DNA of 64,000 nucleotides from NCBI GenBank assembly GCA_947502975.1, contig CANNBV010000001.1, positions 806,001 through 870,000 on the forward strand, written 5' to 3'. The position numbers were made by a program, and so were the translations under genes. Of this stretch, positions 1-8,564 are shown piece after piece (positions within the stretch are counted from its first letter, which is position 1; each line of letters begins with the position of its first letter). The notes beneath the pieces are model-generated. The model was not told where the DNA came from. It was given only the letters and a program-made list of their open reading frames with translations, and did no database searches. The DNA is from an uncultured Flavobacteriaceae bacterium. GTDB lineage: Bacteria; Bacteroidota; Bacteroidia; Flavobacteriales; Flavobacteriaceae.

Positions 1-228
1 ATTTGTGCCTTGTCGTAATTGTCGCATATCCATGGTCATGTATCGGTAAGAGAACATAAATTCTCCTTTATGGTGTGTATGGTCTCCCATTACCGAAATT
101 GGCGCATGTCCATCAGGTCTGCTAGAAGACCATTGATTTGAATTCGATTTGTGTTTGTCGTGATTTTCGTGTTGTGCAAAAGTTAATGAGGTTGCAACAC
201 AAAGTATTGCAATGATTATATGTTTCAT
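1..228 (-). CDS. Histidine-rich exported protein, N-terminal fragment (truncated by window edge)
   Basis: Only the first 76 codons are present; the gene runs off the left edge of the window. The start at 228 gives a clean signal peptide (MKHIIIAILCVATSLTFAQ) followed by a His-rich stretch and the motif APISVMGDHTHHKGEFM. This looks like the beginning of the outer-membrane 'transporter' family (Phenol_MetA_deg-like beta barrels) whose members carry an MGDHxH-KGEWM-SYRYM motif and often sit near copper or heavy-metal genes. The family call is from memory of the motif. The metal link is inference, helped by the neighbouring small protein with a CNGKCH motif. Confidence 0.5.
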   Translation of the reverse strand, partial: MKHIIIAILCVATSLTFAQHENHDKHKSNSNQWSSSRPDGHAPISVMGDHTHHKGEFMFSYRYMTMDMRQLRQGTN

Positions 229-260
229 TGTAGTTTAATTATTATATATGTAATTATTTG

Positions 261-415
261 GGCGTTACCACAAGGGTCGCGCTATCCGCTATATCTTTTT
301 TGATATTAAATGTAAGTTACTATCCAAGCTGTTTTTAGTGTATTCAAACTATGGGAAGCTCAATAAATATTTGTCTATCAAAAAAGGATGCCGCTTCTAT
401 CGCTAACGCAAAAGA
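261..415 (-). repeat. Flavobacterial intergenic repeat, copy 1 (split by about 85 bp)
   Basis: The block at 261-302 (GGCGTTACC, GCTATCCGCTATATCTTTTTT) and the block at 381-410 (AAAAAAGGATGCCGCT, ATCGCTAACGC) are, in reverse complement, the two ends of the element seen on the plus strand at 17282-17367. The order and inverted orientation match. The middle is longer here than in the second copy. There is no coding capacity. It resembles a non-coding repeat that I remember from other flavobacterial genomes. Confidence 0.6.
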
Positions 416-433
416 AAATTAGGTCTGTAATAA

Positions 434-850
434 CTACACATAGTCTGGTGGTTGAAAAGCACTAAAATTATAATCGAAATGATATAATATGAGGTAAGGC
501 GTGTTTGAGCGATGCTGTTGAGGTATAAAACTATTTGGTTTTACAATTTTATAAATGTTTACAAAGCCAATAGGATAGTTTTCTAATGCAATTGCTAGTG
601 CAGAAAAAGGCTCTTGTTCTTGTTGTCTTTCAATTTCTTTTACCAAGTGACATTTACCATTACATTGTAATTTTGGTTTGTCTTTATTGATACATAAAAA
701 CTCGGCGATGTAATCTTGGTTTAGTATATATTCAACATAAGGTTGCACAGGTCTTAGCATGGCCAACATGTATAAAAAAACGAAAAATATGGCAGTGATT
801 TTGTGCAATACTAAAATTTTGAGTAAATATAATTCTGAAAGGGTTAACAA
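434..850 (-). CDS. Small membrane protein with CNGKCH motif, function unknown
   Basis: A 138-residue protein with one hydrophobic segment near the N-terminus (about residues 10-32) and then a short soluble part carrying C-N-G-K-C-H-L, two cysteines and a histidine that could bind a metal or heme. The C-terminus is rich in Pro, Tyr and Phe. I know similar flavobacterial proteins only as hypotheticals next to envelope or metal genes. The upstream gene on the same strand is the PEPCK-like protein, from which a terminator (852-884) separates it, so it is probably transcribed separately. Its role is unknown. A metal-related role is only a guess from the motif and from the His-rich neighbour at 1-228. 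Confidence 0.5.
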   Translation of the reverse strand: MLTLSELYLLKILVLHKITAIFFVFLYMLAMLRPVQPYVEYILNQDYIAEFLCINKDKPKLQCNGKCHLVKEIERQQEQEPFSALAIALENYPIGFVNIYKIVKPNSFIPQQHRSNTPYLILYHFDYNFSAFQPPDYV

Positions 851-851
851 A

Positions 852-884
852 AAAATCTGGATGACATTTAATCACCCAGATTTT
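852..884 (-). terminator. Intrinsic terminator after the PEPCK-like gene
   Basis: Inverted arms at 852-864 and 872-884 (core AAAATCTGG/CCAGATTTT) form a 13-pair stem with one G-U pair and a 7-nt loop. On the minus strand the stem runs into a T-rich tract. It lies 31 bp after the stop of the gene ending at 915. Confidence 0.7.
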
Positions 885-914
885 AAAAAATAACCAAAAT
901 CACACGTCAATTTA

Positions 915-3900
915 TCAACTAGTTTTTTTATACAAAGGATCTGCTCCAATGGTACCAATTAAACTATTTAGGTAAGTATCAGATTTTACGTTTTTGTAAG
1001 ATGCTTTTACAGACTTTAATCTCTCCTTAATATTCATTTCAGTAACTAAAATTTTGTTTTGTGGGTTCGAAATAAAATCTTCTAAATAGGTTATTTGCGC
1101 ATCATAGAAACTAATATCCTTTTGTTGCTTTAATTGTAATCGCTCTTTGTACCAATCGCTATTTAAAACATAGTCTCTATCAAAGAATTTACGTAACTCA
1201 GGATCACTAATGTTTTTTCCTTCATATTGGCCATATGCCATAATATGTAACAATATTTTTAATGGAGGAATAGCACTTTCTACACTGCCATCTTCAAAAT
1301 AATTGAGTGCTACTTTTTGTTGAGCTTCCACAATATTATTGATACCATCAACATAATCATCTAAACCTTGTAATTCAGGTTTTAGCATACGCTCGCTAAA
1401 TACGGCTGTAGGCTCATCAAAAATTCTGTTTAAACAATATAAATCGAACTTTCTAGTAATTCTATAGCCTAATCTGCTTGCTAATACTTTTTGGCCTTCG
1501 TATTCAAAATCTTCAAGTTTTTCTAAAGAACCATTAGCAATAAGGTTTTTAGGATTTCTGTCTTCAGGAGTCATACGAGCCCAAATTTCAGGGATTAATA
1601 AACTCACATCATGGTCTATTTTATTTTCTGCACCAACATAGCCAGCCGCAGTACTGAACCCTTGAGATTCTGTTAAAATATGAGATAACAACGCATTATT
1701 TAAATCTGTTGTTGGTGTTAACATATTAAACGGTGCTTTGGTTAATGCGCCCTCAGAACCTGCTCCTGTTGTTGATGGCGATTTTCCTGTTAAGCTACAT
1801 ACAAAGTCCATAAACAATTCAGGTGTTTCTTGATAGTGAATTGGGTTGTATACTGCTAAAGGTCTAATACCATTTACTTTATCTACAGGGTTATTTCTTC
1901 TGCCTGGTAACACCGCATTTACAACATGAATAACAGGATTATTTGATTTAATTTTTCTATGCAAACGCACACCAATATCTGAGATGTAAGACGCTTCATT
2001 TTCATTATAGAACCTGTTTGGCTCTAAATAACGAGGGTTCTTAGTTGGTAAACCATCTTCAATAATCCTTGGATGAGAAGGTAAAACAAACTGAATATCT
2101 TCGTCATCACTATTAATAACCTCCTGTATAAAATCTTTAACGGGTTGGGTGTACTTATCAAAATTGATAGTGTCTTCGTAAATTTTTACAGCATCTTTCT
2201 TAGTCAACATTTCATAGTTGGTTAAGAATCGTCCATCTGAAATAATATCCAATTCTGCACCTTTATCATAACCTCTTACAATAGCTTCATCAGGTCTTTG
2301 AAATAAGTGTGCTTCACAGTTAATTAATACTTTTACACTAGGGTTATTAAATTCTGGATTTAGATTTTTAAATTGCTCTCTAGGTAAAGTAATAGATGCT
2401 GATATATCATCCTCAGTTTGAATTTTTTCACTTGCAGAAAAATCAGAACGCAATTTGTTTAACATCCAATTGCCTTGTTGGTTGAAGCCAATACGAACGT
2501 AGCTACCTACTACAGGATTGTTATTGTATCGTAGAGATGTACCTTGAACACCGTTGACAACTTCAACAGACATCATATCTTTCCAATTAAGATCTGCGCC
2601 ATGTGCTTGTCTAAATAAACGTTTTACAAGTAACACTAAAGAGCGTACATGAACAGGAATACTTTTTAGCCAATTGTTAAATTCATCTGAGTTTTCTTCA
2701 GAAGGCGTCAATAACTTAACTACAGATCCAAGCGTTCTCTTTTCACTTAAAAATGATCTTGATTTTGGCTTGTTGGGATCTTTAATTTTCCATCTTGTAG
2801 AATAGTCAAATTCGATAATTTCATCAGCTTTTTTGAAATCTTCTTCTATATCGTGAAGATTGAAATTACTATACGTAATTGCATTTTGCATCGATTTAGA
2901 AATCTCTGATTTACCGCCTCCAGATACTGTACATGGTTTATGGCAAAATACACCTTCAGGATAGGTTTCTACCATGCGCCATAAATTGATCTTTGGATGC
3001 TTTTCCAGTCTTAATTTATTTCCTGATGGGTGGATATACGTTTTAAAAGGCGATAAAATTAATTTCTGTTTTTTGCCTTTATATTTCCATGTAATACGGT
3101 TTTTATTAATGTCGAAATATGCAGATTCTGGAATATACACCACATTAGGATACTTTTTATCTATGGCATAATTTTCGGGCATTACTTTAATTCTGTCACT
3201 TAATAACTTTTTTACCTCTTTGAAGGTGTGATCAAGTCCGTAGGATTTGAAATAATCTTTACCATTAACGGTGTCTCCCATAATACGTCTTGCATAAGCA
3301 ATAGCACCACCAGCATGTTCTTCTTCAACGGAACCAAAAAGGTTAGCTGAATAACTTATTTGGGTTTTGATTTCTTTCTTGGAGTAACCGTAATAGTTGT
3401 CAGCAATAAGCGTTACTACTACACCGCGTTCATCTCTACAAGTAAGTTTGAAAGCGGAACCGTCATTATACAATTCGTTTTCATACTTCCAGCACATACC
3501 ATCTTTTTTTTGACGCTCTGTAGCATCATCGTAATGTGGTAATCCGACCTCTTTTTTCTTTAAAGATTTTAGGTGAGGTGCTAATATGATACATCCAGTA
3601 TGTCCTGTCCAATGCTCGGTGTCTAACGCAGCATCATTTTGGGCAATGTTTGGGTCGCCAGCATTACCAAAAATATTCTCTACGAAGTCTAAGTTGCTTA
3701 CTAGGTTTCCGGGAGCGAAAAAGCGAACTTCTAAGGATTTTTTACTTGTTATGCCTTTGACTTCTGGGCAAACCGTAGGTCTCAATAGCATAGATACCAT
3801 TACTTTTGCCTTATCTTTTTGACTGTCAGTAAAAGGTAAAACCTTCAAGTCTTCAGGAGCATTAAAAGCAGCATTTAAAAAGTGTGCTAAAACAACTCTT

Positions 3901-4373
3901 GGTATTTCTTTTTTATCTAAAGGTACAGGTAAATCTCCCTCAACAATATGAAAAGTACCCTTGGTAGTTCTTTTATCATGTAACGGATTGTTTAAAATAC
4001 CTTGCTTTAAACGTTTAGAGTTTACCAAATCACTTTGAAATGATTTACCATCAGGTGGTAAACTTACCTCTCTAGCTTGTCCTTTTTTTGATAATATAAG
4101 GGTGTTGTTTGGAATTGTATACGATTTATTACATTCAACATCTTTAAGGTAATCATCTATAAAATTTTGAATTCTTGTATCTGCTGGACAATGATGGTCT
4201 GCTAAAAGGCGAGATTTTTCTTGAATGCTCTTAATTAATCCACTAGTTAACTCCTCAAATTTTGGATTACAAAATTGAGTTGAACTTTTTGCTTTGTCTT
4301 TAAATGTAGGTTGACCTAATGCTGCCAGCTGCAGATTAGTAAACTGAATAATGTCTTTTCTTGAATCTTCCAT
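915..4373 (-). CDS. Very large PEPCK-like protein, candidate PPi-dependent phosphoenolpyruvate carboxykinase
   Basis: 1152 residues with no signal peptide or membrane segment, so probably a cytosolic enzyme. Around residue 480 lies the phosphate-loop-like motif C-T-V-S-GGG-K-S-E-I-S-K-S, which resembles the nucleotide/phosphate-binding loop of PEP carboxykinases but with GGGKS in place of the GTGKT type. The size fits the PPi-type PEPCKs (about 1100-1150 aa) described from Propionibacterium and Entamoeba, which interconvert oxaloacetate and PEP using pyrophosphate. ATP- and GTP-PEPCKs are only about 530-620 aa. The assignment rests on size and this motif, so it is tentative. A canonical -7 box (4419-4426) and a small dyad lie upstream, and a terminator lies downstream; the gene looks monocistronic. 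Confidence 0.5.
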   Translation of the reverse strand: MEDSRKDIIQFTNLQLAALGQPTFKDKAKSSTQFCNPKFEELTSGLIKSIQEKSRLLADHHCPADTRIQNFIDDYLKDVECNKSYTIPNNTLILSKKGQAREVSLPPDGKSFQSDLVNSKRLKQGILNNPLHDKRTTKGTFHIVEGDLPVPLDKKEIPRVVLAHFLNAAFNAPEDLKVLPFTDSQKDKAKVMVSMLLRPTVCPEVKGITSKKSLEVRFFAPGNLVSNLDFVENIFGNAGDPNIAQNDAALDTEHWTGHTGCIILAPHLKSLKKKEVGLPHYDDATERQKKDGMCWKYENELYNDGSAFKLTCRDERGVVVTLIADNYYGYSKKEIKTQISYSANLFGSVEEEHAGGAIAYARRIMGDTVNGKDYFKSYGLDHTFKEVKKLLSDRIKVMPENYAIDKKYPNVVYIPESAYFDINKNRITWKYKGKKQKLILSPFKTYIHPSGNKLRLEKHPKINLWRMVETYPEGVFCHKPCTVSGGGKSEISKSMQNAITYSNFNLHDIEEDFKKADEIIEFDYSTRWKIKDPNKPKSRSFLSEKRTLGSVVKLLTPSEENSDEFNNWLKSIPVHVRSLVLLVKRLFRQAHGADLNWKDMMSVEVVNGVQGTSLRYNNNPVVGSYVRIGFNQQGNWMLNKLRSDFSASEKIQTEDDISASITLPREQFKNLNPEFNNPSVKVLINCEAHLFQRPDEAIVRGYDKGAELDIISDGRFLTNYEMLTKKDAVKIYEDTINFDKYTQPVKDFIQEVINSDDEDIQFVLPSHPRIIEDGLPTKNPRYLEPNRFYNENEASYISDIGVRLHRKIKSNNPVIHVVNAVLPGRRNNPVDKVNGIRPLAVYNPIHYQETPELFMDFVCSLTGKSPSTTGAGSEGALTKAPFNMLTPTTDLNNALLSHILTESQGFSTAAGYVGAENKIDHDVSLLIPEIWARMTPEDRNPKNLIANGSLEKLEDFEYEGQKVLASRLGYRITRKFDLYCLNRIFDEPTAVFSERMLKPELQGLDDYVDGINNIVEAQQKVALNYFEDGSVESAIPPLKILLHIMAYGQYEGKNISDPELRKFFDRDYVLNSDWYKERLQLKQQKDISFYDAQITYLEDFISNPQNKILVTEMNIKERLKSVKASYKNVKSDTYLNSLIGTIGADPLYKKTS

Positions 4374-4398
4374 GGTACTTAACTATTGAATTGTATAT

Positions 4399-4426
4399 GA
4401 ATACACTTGTATTCAAGACAAAATTA
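4399..4426 (-). promoter_or_regulatory. Promoter -7 box and dyad for the PEPCK-like gene
   Basis: On the minus strand TAATTTTG (plus coordinates 4419-4426) exactly matches the Bacteroidota -7 consensus TAnnTTTG. Immediately downstream is the inverted repeat GAATACA-N2-TGTATTC (4399-4414), placed between the -7 box and the ATG, where it could be an operator or leader hairpin. No well-spaced TTG -33 element is visible. Confidence 0.45.
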
Positions 4427-4561
4427 GAGTTAGAATTCATGAAAAAACCTGACAAAAATCACATTTAGGGTAGATTTTTATCTATAACGATGTAGTTGTG
4501 ATTTTTTTGTTTAAAATTGGTTAGATGTAGAAGTATATCCTATACTAGTACTGTGTTCTGA

Positions 4562-5251
4562 TTATTCTTTCGAAGTTAATTCTGTACCATCATAGGGACA
4601 AAACGACCATTTGCCAGAATGCATTCTTTTACATTTTTTACACATTTTTTCTTCTAAAAGAGCGCTTAGTGGTAATTCAACTTCTTTTTCAAAACTATCT
4701 AAAGAAAAATAAAGTTTTTCAGAACTGTAAGTGTCTATTGGAAGTATTTTTTTAAACCCAGGATCTTTAAATAAAAACACTTGCATGTTCTGTCCCATAG
4801 GGCCTAACATGTTTTCCATCATTGGTTTTATAACGGATAAAAAATTAAGTAGATCTGGATTGTAATTTTTCTCGTCCTCTAAATGCAGTTTATTTTGTTT
4901 GTATTTAACAGTTAAAGATGATTGAATTGAATCTTTTGAAGCATACGTAATGCCACCAAACAATCCTACTTTCCCTTTTACAACAATTACAGTCACATAT
5001 TTTTCTAAAAGATTTATAATGACTTCACTCTCTTCTTTAGGTACTGTTTTATCTTGTGAAAAAACCACACTCCAATATTCGGTGGGAAGCCACCAAATTA
5101 AGTCAATAGATTCAGTAGAATCACTTGAATATTGAGTTTCAGTTATAAGTTTATCTATACTTACTTTTTCAAAATCTTTTTTTTGGGAAAATGAAAACTG
5201 TGAAAACTGAAATATAAAAAAAGAGGTAAGAGTAATAATAATTTTATGCAT
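4562..5251 (-). CDS. Exported protein of unknown function with C-terminal zinc-ribbon-like motif
   Basis: 229 residues. The N-terminus (MHKIIITLTSFFIFQFSQFSFSQ) is a typical Sec signal peptide. The body contains WWLPTEYWSVVF and a methionine-rich stretch (PMMENMLGPMGQNM). The last about 30 residues carry C-K-K-C followed by S-F-C-P-Y-D-G, a partial rubredoxin/zinc-ribbon knuckle. Such ribbons are normally cytosolic, so finding one behind a signal peptide is unusual. It lies 22 bp downstream of the acyl-CoA dehydrogenase stop on the same strand and may be co-transcribed with it. The family is not recognised. Confidence 0.6.
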   Translation of the reverse strand: MHKIIITLTSFFIFQFSQFSFSQKKDFEKVSIDKLITETQYSSDSTESIDLIWWLPTEYWSVVFSQDKTVPKEESEVIINLLEKYVTVIVVKGKVGLFGGITYASKDSIQSSLTVKYKQNKLHLEDEKNYNPDLLNFLSVIKPMMENMLGPMGQNMQVFLFKDPGFKKILPIDTYSSEKLYFSLDSFEKEVELPLSALLEEKMCKKCKRMHSGKWSFCPYDGTELTSKE

Positions 5252-5273
5252 AAAGAATATGTTTTATGCTAAT

Positions 5274-6452
5274 TTACTTAAAAGCATTCAAACCTGTAAT
5301 ATCTAGCCCCGTAATCAATAAATGAATATCGTGAGTGCCTTCGTAAGTAATCACACTCTCTAAATTCATAGAATGGCGCATAATACTATATTCTCCAGTT
5401 ATACCCATACCTCCAAGCATTTGTCTTGCTTCACGAGCGATGTTTATAGCCATCTCCACGTTATTGCGTTTTGCCATTGATATTTGAGCGGAAGTTGCAG
5501 TGCCATTGTCTCGCATTACACCTAATCTCCAGGCTAAAAGTTGTGCTTTGGTAATCTCGGTAATCATTTCAGCTAATTTTTTTTGCTGCAATTGAAACTG
5601 TCCAATGGGTTTGCCAAATTGCATACGTTCTTTACTATATCTTAGTGCAGTATCGTAGCAATCCATTGCTGCACCAATAGCGCCCCATGCAATGCCATAT
5701 CGTGCGGAGTCTAAACAGCCCAATGGCGCGCCCAATCCCGATTTGTTAGGTAACAAATTTTCTTTAGGTATTTTAACATTATCAAAAATAAGCTCGCCAG
5801 TTGCAGAAGCACGCAAAGACCATTTATTATGTGTTTCAGGAGTTGAAAACCCTTCCATGCCGCGTTCTACAATTAGTCCGTGAATTCTACCTTCTTCATT
5901 TTTAGCCCATACTACAGCTACCTGAGCAAAAGGTGCGTTACTAATCCATAGTTTTGCGCCATTAAGTAAATAGTGGTCGCCTTTATCTTTAAAATTAGTT
6001 GTCATTCCTCCAGGGTTACTACCATGATCTGGTTCTGTTAATCCAAAGCACCCCATCCATTCGCCACTCGCTAATTTTGGCAAATATTTTTGGCGTTGCG
6101 CTTCGTTACCATATTTCCAAATAGGATACATCACTAAAGAAGATTGTACCGATGCTGTAGAACGTACACCAGAGTCACCACGTTCAATTTCTTGCATAAT
6201 TAGGCCGTAACTAATTTGGTCTAATCCTGCACCTCCATATTCCATGGGAATATACGGTCCAAAAGCACCAATTTCTGCTAATCCTCCAATAATCTGTTTT
6301 GGGAATTCTGCTTTTTGGGCGTACTCCTCAATAATTGGAGACACATTGCGTTTTACCCATTCTCGAGCTGCATCACGCACTAGTTTATGCTCATCTGTGA
6401 GTAATTCGTCTAAATTATAATAATCTGGTGCTTCAAATAGGTCAGGTCTCAT
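5274..6452 (-). CDS. gcdH: Acyl-CoA dehydrogenase, glutaryl-CoA dehydrogenase type
   Basis: 392 residues, full length for the family. The N-terminal alpha domain is followed by the FAD-binding block G-C-F-G-L-T-E-P-D-H-G-S and then W-I-S-N. The catalytic glutamate lies in T-Y-E-G-T-H-D-I-H near the C-terminus, the position and context of the base in glutaryl-CoA dehydrogenase, and the S-V-Q-S-S-L-V-M block fits the same subfamily. The enzyme oxidatively decarboxylates glutaryl-CoA to crotonyl-CoA in lysine/tryptophan breakdown and passes electrons to ETF. No other genes of that pathway are adjacent. The subfamily call is fairly secure; the general acyl-CoA dehydrogenase call is firm. Confidence 0.85.
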   Translation of the reverse strand: MRPDLFEAPDYYNLDELLTDEHKLVRDAAREWVKRNVSPIIEEYAQKAEFPKQIIGGLAEIGAFGPYIPMEYGGAGLDQISYGLIMQEIERGDSGVRSTASVQSSLVMYPIWKYGNEAQRQKYLPKLASGEWMGCFGLTEPDHGSNPGGMTTNFKDKGDHYLLNGAKLWISNAPFAQVAVVWAKNEEGRIHGLIVERGMEGFSTPETHNKWSLRASATGELIFDNVKIPKENLLPNKSGLGAPLGCLDSARYGIAWGAIGAAMDCYDTALRYSKERMQFGKPIGQFQLQQKKLAEMITEITKAQLLAWRLGVMRDNGTATSAQISMAKRNNVEMAINIAREARQMLGGMGITGEYSIMRHSMNLESVITYEGTHDIHLLITGLDITGLNAFK

Positions 6453-6558
6453 AACGCTTAAATTTGAGTGATAAAATGAAAATTATCAATAAATCAACAT
6501 TTTTCTTAAGAATTCAATATTTTAATCTATCAAATTTAAAGAATCTTTATTGATTAAT

Positions 6559-7278
6559 TTACATTTTCAAATAGAAATCTTTAGTGAGATTAACATAATC
6601 TTCTGTATACTGATGTCTTTCAGTTTCAATTATCAAAGATTGTATAGAAGATTCACATTCGAGAAAAGAAAACTCAATTAAACTGCGTTTTATTTCTGAA
6701 TCAGGATTGCCCTTTACTTGCAGGATTCTTTTGGGGAAAAGATTAAATTGAGAAGCTAGATCTATAAATGTATGTGTTTCATTAAATGGGATAACTACCG
6801 AAAAAACACCATTTTTAGAAAGCAATTTTGAAACGCTCATTAATAAATGTTCAAAAGGCATTGCGTCTTGAAATCTTGCCAGATCGCGTTGTTTATTTTT
6901 AGTTTTATAATCTTCGGAATAAAATGGAGGGTTGCAAATGATTACATCATAACTGTCTTCAATTTCTTCAACAAATTCTTCTAAAGCGGCATGGTAGCAA
7001 AATAAGCGATCTCCCCAAGGGGATTGCTCAAAGTTGTTGACGCATTGCTCATAAGCCTGGTCATCAATTTCTATAGCATCTATAAGTTGGGCATTGCTTC
7101 TTTGTGCTAACATTAAAGATAGTACTCCAGTACCAGCACCAATATCTAATATAGAAAAAGGCTGTGTTTCCAGAGAGGTCCATGCGCCTAGTAAAACACT
7201 GTCTGTACCGATTTTCATGGCGCATTTATCTTGATTTATTGAAAACTGTTTAAAGTTGAAAACGGATGTATTTGACAT
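6559..7278 (-). CDS. trmN6: tRNA1(Val) (adenine(37)-N6)-methyltransferase
   Basis: 239 residues. A Rossmann methyltransferase fold is evident: SAM-binding I-L-D-I-G-A-G-T-G near residue 42-50, an acidic residue after strand 2 (A-I-E-I-D), and the N6-adenine catalytic motif C-N-P-P-F-Y around residue 115. Length and arrangement match YfiC/TrmN6, which methylates A37 of tRNA1(Val). The start at 7278 gives S-V-F-N-F-K-Q-F-S-I, the usual N-terminal pattern of the family. It diverges from the small gene at 7405. Confidence 0.85.
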   Translation of the reverse strand: MSNTSVFNFKQFSINQDKCAMKIGTDSVLLGAWTSLETQPFSILDIGAGTGVLSLMLAQRSNAQLIDAIEIDDQAYEQCVNNFEQSPWGDRLFCYHAALEEFVEEIEDSYDVIICNPPFYSEDYKTKNKQRDLARFQDAMPFEHLLMSVSKLLSKNGVFSVVIPFNETHTFIDLASQFNLFPKRILQVKGNPDSEIKRSLIEFSFLECESSIQSLIIETERHQYTEDYVNLTKDFYLKM

Positions 7279-7404
7279 CTAAATGTATTTGGGGTGCTTC
7301 GATGAAATGCAGTAAAAGTACTAAAATATGTTAAAAAATAGTTTTTAAATAAACTATGGACCTCTTTTACGACGTATTATATTTACTACTAAAGGCGATA
7401 TGTT

Positions 7405-7845
7405 ATGAAATACTTAGATAAAAATTTAGACAAAATGAATAATTTACTGTATTTGAATTATGAAGTCAAACAAATTTATTTAGAGTTATTTCAAAGGTCT
7501 GAAGATGAAACACTCGAAATATTTTTTAAAGAAATAGATACGCTAAGAAGTGAATTTATAAAAGTTTTAAAAAAACAAATTATAGAATTTGCAGGCAAAC
7601 CCATAACTTTTGATAAAATTAGTAAACGATTTAATAGAGTTTTAGTTAATCCTAATCGCTGGTTTGACATCAATGATCCAGAAAAAGTAATTGTAAAGGT
7701 GCATGATATTGAGAAAACAAGCGTAGCAGCATGTAATAATTTACTACAAGAGCATCATTTACCGGTATCAGTTTGTAAAACACTAATTGGTTTTATTGAT
7801 AAAGTTCAAGGTATATTGAATACTATGAGGACAAAACAAGTTTAG
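7405..7845 (+). CDS. Small helical protein, DUF2383-like four-helix bundle (tentative)
   Basis: 146 residues, predicted to be entirely alpha-helical with no signal peptide or membrane segment. The pattern is a helix pair, a mid-protein W-F-D-I-N-D segment, a helix with conserved glutamate (H-D-I-E-K-T-S-V), and a final helix after H-H-L-P. This resembles the DUF2383/PA2169 ferritin-like family, where the corresponding positions are an R-W loop, an E-x-x-E helix and an L-P turn. The metal-binding glutamates are not all obvious, so the resemblance may be structural only. It stands alone, divergent from trmN6 and convergent with rimM. Function is unknown. Confidence 0.5.
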   Translation: MKYLDKNLDKMNNLLYLNYEVKQIYLELFQRSEDETLEIFFKEIDTLRSEFIKVLKKQIIEFAGKPITFDKISKRFNRVLVNPNRWFDINDPEKVIVKVHDIEKTSVAACNNLLQEHHLPVSVCKTLIGFIDKVQGILNTMRTKQV

Positions 7846-7859
7846 TTTTGACGATAAGA

Positions 7860-8387
7860 TCAGTCCAGATATAAATCAATCAAACCTTCTGGGGTTTCTA
7901 CCAGTATAGTTTTTGTTTTTCGATTTACTTCAATGATGAATTCGTCGTTCATGGGAATTAAAATCTCAGTACCATCTCTATCAATTTCAAAAAGAGATTG
8001 TGCTGTAGCATCATTTATAGCTTTGATTGTTCCAACTTTGCCAAAGTTTTTATCCTCGATTTCAAATCCTATGACCTCATGAAAATAAAATGTATTACCC
8101 TCAAGTTTAGGTAAAAGATCTAGAGGCAAGAATAAACCACTTTTCATAATGGCATCTGCATCTGCTTCGGTATCTACATCCTCAAATTTTAGTCGAAGTA
8201 GTTCCGATTTGTGTAATTGAGAACGTTCTACAAAAAATGGAACAAGGTTATTTCTAAGCTCTAAAAATATAGCATCTAGATTCTCGTAAAGCTCAGGTTG
8301 GTCAGTATCTAGTTTGGCTAAAACTTCCCCTTTAAAACTATATTTTTTAACGATTTTACCTAAGTAAAAACAGTCTTCTTTTTTCAT
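7860..8387 (-). CDS. rimM: Ribosome maturation factor RimM
   Basis: 175 residues, the normal length. The N-terminus (C-F-Y-L-G-K-I-V-K-K-Y-S-F-K-G-E-V) is the RimM barrel signature, and the C-terminal PRC-barrel part has E-V-I-G-F-E-I and I-L-I-P-M-N-D-E-F-I. RimM binds S19 in the 30S head and assists 16S processing. It follows rpsP on the same strand, the widespread rpsP-rimM order. Here a strong terminator and other hairpins sit between them, so read-through or a separate promoter must supply rimM. Confidence 0.93.
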   Translation of the reverse strand: MKKEDCFYLGKIVKKYSFKGEVLAKLDTDQPELYENLDAIFLELRNNLVPFFVERSQLHKSELLRLKFEDVDTEADADAIMKSGLFLPLDLLPKLEGNTFYFHEVIGFEIEDKNFGKVGTIKAINDATAQSLFEIDRDGTEILIPMNDEFIIEVNRKTKTILVETPEGLIDLYLD

Positions 8388-8406
8388 GACAAATTATTTA
8401 TTTGTC

Positions 8407-8469
8407 ACCCTGAGCTTGTTTCAGGGTCTCCTTGTTAATTATTTAATTAAGATCCCGCTCTTCAGCGGG
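8407..8469. repeat. Two short hairpin repeats between rimM and rpsP
   Basis: The first is ACCCTGA-N7-TCAGGGT (8407-8427), part of a CACCCTGAGCTTG word that I recognise as a dispersed Bacteroidota repeat. The second is CCCGCT-CTTC-AGCGGG (8454-8469). Both are perfect stems. Together with the terminator at 8513-8541 they make three hairpins in a row in the rpsP-rimM spacer. Confidence 0.55.
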
Positions 8470-8512
8470 GTTTGTTCAATTACGTATTTTGTGAACCAAA
8501 ATACTATTTCAC

Positions 8513-8541
8513 AAAAAAACTCCGATATTTCTATCGGAGTT
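8513..8541 (-). terminator. Strong intrinsic terminator after rpsP
   Basis: Perfect 10-bp stem (8518-8527 with 8532-8541, core CTCCGATA) with a GAAA tetraloop when read on the minus strand, followed by at least five T. It starts 23 bp after the rpsP stop and would separate rpsP from rimM. Confidence 0.85.
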
Positions 8542-8564
8542 TAAAAGTATAAAAAATTAATTTT

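Noticed and set aside
4950-5135. Open frames opposite annotated genes (this and many others over 60 codons)
   Set aside because: They lie wholly within well-supported genes on the other strand or frame and have no family features or own signals.
8407-8469. Short CRISPR-like array between rimM and rpsP
   Set aside because: The hairpins differ from each other, there are only two, and no equal spacers or cas genes exist.
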